In this document: positions 55,062-56,221 of the stretch, one piece after another
Layout: the number at the start of each line of letters is the position of its first letter
Position numbering within the stretch: the first letter of the stretch is position 1
Assembly: GCA_015068555.1 (NCBI GenBank)
Contig: SVKI01000008.1
Coordinates: 1 to 56,221, forward strand
Direction of reading: 5' to 3'
DNA length: 56,221 bases
From: Oscillospiraceae bacterium
GTDB lineage: Bacteria > Bacillota > Clostridia > UBA1381 > UBA9506
Notes under the pieces: generated by a model
What the model was told of the DNA's origin: nothing
What the model saw: the letters and a program-made list of their open reading frames with translations, nothing else
The model's database searches: none
Made by a program: the position numbers and the translations under genes

Positions 55062-56072
55062 ATGGAGCTTCATTACTTTTTGACCACAAACGGTTCGGGT
55101 GGCCACACAAGCTATATGCAGGAGGCATTAGACGGCTACCGCGACGTCATTCATCTGGAGGGATATCCGCGCGGTTTAGCTGCCAAACTCATCCGAGAAT
55201 GCTATGCCGAAGCAAAGAAGCAAGACGTAGACATAGAAATGATTCACAACACGTTAGATAATAGTCCTGAGGGAATTCTGTTGCCGCAAAACCAGACTGC
55301 ACTCATTAACACACCCTTATATGATGCCGATTTATCTCTGTCTGCGTTGATGATCAACGAGCGCATCAACACCTATCAAAAACATATGCAAAAGGCATGG
55401 AAGCATTTTAAAGAAGCTTTGGCCGTTCATGATGAGTGGGAAAAAATTTATAAAGACGCAACCGATTATGTGCTTTTAAATCAGTTTACAAGCGAAAAAA
55501 TTAATCAAATCTTGCAAGACGAAAAACGAAACGAGACCGGAACACTTTGTCACCGTTTTTTTGGTTCTGCAACTGTAAACGGTTCTGTTGATTATATTGA
55601 AGTGTTGTCAGCAGGCTTAAAGCGCTACTTTATAAAAGGAAGACCCGGCACAGGTAAATCAACCTTTATGAAGGAATTGGCAAAAAAGGCAAAAGAACGC
55701 GGATTTATTGTGGAATGCTATCACTGCGCTTTTGATCCTGTCAGTTATGACATGGTGGCCATCCGCGATTTAAACCTCTGTTTATTTGATGCAACGCCTC
55801 CACATGAATATTCTCCGACAGAAAGCACAGACGAAGTGATTGACTTATATCAAGCTGCCGTAGCACCTGATACCGATACGCGGTTTTCTAAGGAGCTTTC
55901 CTCTGTTTCCATGGAATATAAAAACGAAATTAACGCGGCTGTTAAGCATCTGATGCTCGCAAACGAAGCCGCCCTTTCAGCCGACGAAGAAAACGAGAGA
56001 AAAATTGACCACGACCGCGTTATGATTGCACTGCAAACCATCATGTCGCGTCTTTTTATCAGTCAAAATTAA
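55062..56072 (+). CDS. P-loop ATPase of unknown function (sporulation-neighbourhood type)
   Basis: Protein of 336 residues from the ATG at 55062, which follows AGGGAG. Walker A is GRPGTGKST at residues 193-201. An N-terminal segment, HYFLTTNGSGGHTSY, looks like a degenerate first NTPase half, as in two-lobed ATPases of Firmicutes that lack a name. There is no membrane span. It follows spoVAC by 62 bases and may be co-expressed. A link with germination or spore transport is only inferred. Confidence 0.7.
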   Translation: MELHYFLTTNGSGGHTSYMQEALDGYRDVIHLEGYPRGLAAKLIRECYAEAKKQDVDIEMIHNTLDNSPEGILLPQNQTALINTPLYDADLSLSALMINERINTYQKHMQKAWKHFKEALAVHDEWEKIYKDATDYVLLNQFTSEKINQILQDEKRNETGTLCHRFFGSATVNGSVDYIEVLSAGLKRYFIKGRPGTGKSTFMKELAKKAKERGFIVECYHCAFDPVSYDMVAIRDLNLCLFDATPPHEYSPTESTDEVIDLYQAAVAPDTDTRFSKELSSVSMEYKNEINAAVKHLMLANEAALSADEENERKIDHDRVMIALQTIMSRLFISQN

Positions 56073-56125
56073 ACATAAAAAAGCAGCTGTCGCTTATGGG
56101 GTGTACTCTAAAGGACAGTAAAATT

Positions 56126-56159
56126 AAAAGGCTGAACGATTGATTTCGTTCAGCCTTTT
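56126..56159 (+). terminator. Terminator after the ATPase gene
   Basis: AAAAGGCTGAACGA pairs with its exact complement across a 6-base loop; a T-run follows. Confidence 0.88.
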
Positions 56160-56191
56160 ATTGTAGGGGACGATGCCCACATCGTCCCGCA
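56160..56191. repeat. Dispersed ATTGTAGGGG repeat, partial
   Basis: ATTGTAGGGGACGATG is followed by a short hairpin (GGACGATG/CATCGTCC). The expected CCCCTACAAT end is not seen before the window ends, so it may continue outside or be a half-element. Confidence 0.5.
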
Positions 56192-56221
56192 AAATAATTT
56201 GTCTGAAATCGGTTTGATATG

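Overview
The window reads as chromosomal DNA of an anaerobic, spore-forming, Gram-positive Clostridia-type bacterium that degrades plant or mucosal polysaccharides. Evidence: sporulation and germination genes (spoIVB, a pdaA-like deacetylase, gpr, spoVAC), [FeFe]-hydrogenase proteins, a dockerin-like secreted protein, HrcA/CIRCE control of groESL, a bacterial type A RNase P RNA, Firmicute-type promoters and AGGAGG-like ribosome binding sites. The genus cannot be fixed from sequence reading alone; there is some resemblance to uncultured Oscillospiraceae or Monoglobales.

Layout. (1) 1-14.4 kb, all minus strand: a Gram-positive polysaccharide-use locus. It holds a cytoplasmic sialidase-fold/AraC fusion regulator, a KDPG-type aldolase, two ABC permeases, a DUF3502-type solute-binding lipoprotein, a large repeat protein, a secreted beta-helix protein with an inserted discoidin-like domain, and the start of a second repeat protein. 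(2) 14.9-20.5 kb: an island with a corrinoid-dependent methyl-transfer system: reductive activator, URO-D-fold methyltransferase, DUF2284 protein, an AraC regulator fused to a corrinoid protein, and a truncated second URO-D gene. (3) 20.6-25.7 kb: an L-arabinose island (araD, DUF6171 gene, abfA, araA, divergent AraC regulator). (4) 25.8-29 kb: spoIVB and two NodB-type deacetylases. (5) 29-34.5 kb: groESL, a YhiN-type flavoprotein, hflX and a YigZ-family gene. (6) 34.5-43 kb: a probable structured RNA, an L,D-transpeptidase, tRNA-Glu, a stalk-domain protein, gpr and a dockerin-like beta-helix protein. (7) 43-49 kb: rnpB, a NUDIX gene, trmD, rimM, clpX, clpP and tig. (8) 49-56 kb: a four-gene hydrogenase/phosphatase signalling operon, a permuted NlpC/P60-like membrane protein, spoVAC and a P-loop ATPase.

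Three observations stand out. First, three degenerate copies of the last 25-43 codons of spoIVB lie at the edges of the two islands, in the same orientation as the intact gene, and share an upstream flank that intact spoIVB lacks. This suggests repeated acquisition of DNA at the spoIVB 3' end. Second, the AraC-corrinoid fusion carries a good ribosome binding site and ATG exactly at the domain junction, so it may yield both a fused regulator and a free corrinoid protein. Third, the sugar locus is headed by a one-component regulator whose sensor appears to be a sialidase-like beta-propeller, preceded by a 12-bp direct repeat with 42-bp spacing. Two pairs of overlapping palindromes and a promoter-driven RNA locus near 34.7 kb are the main unexplained noncoding structures.
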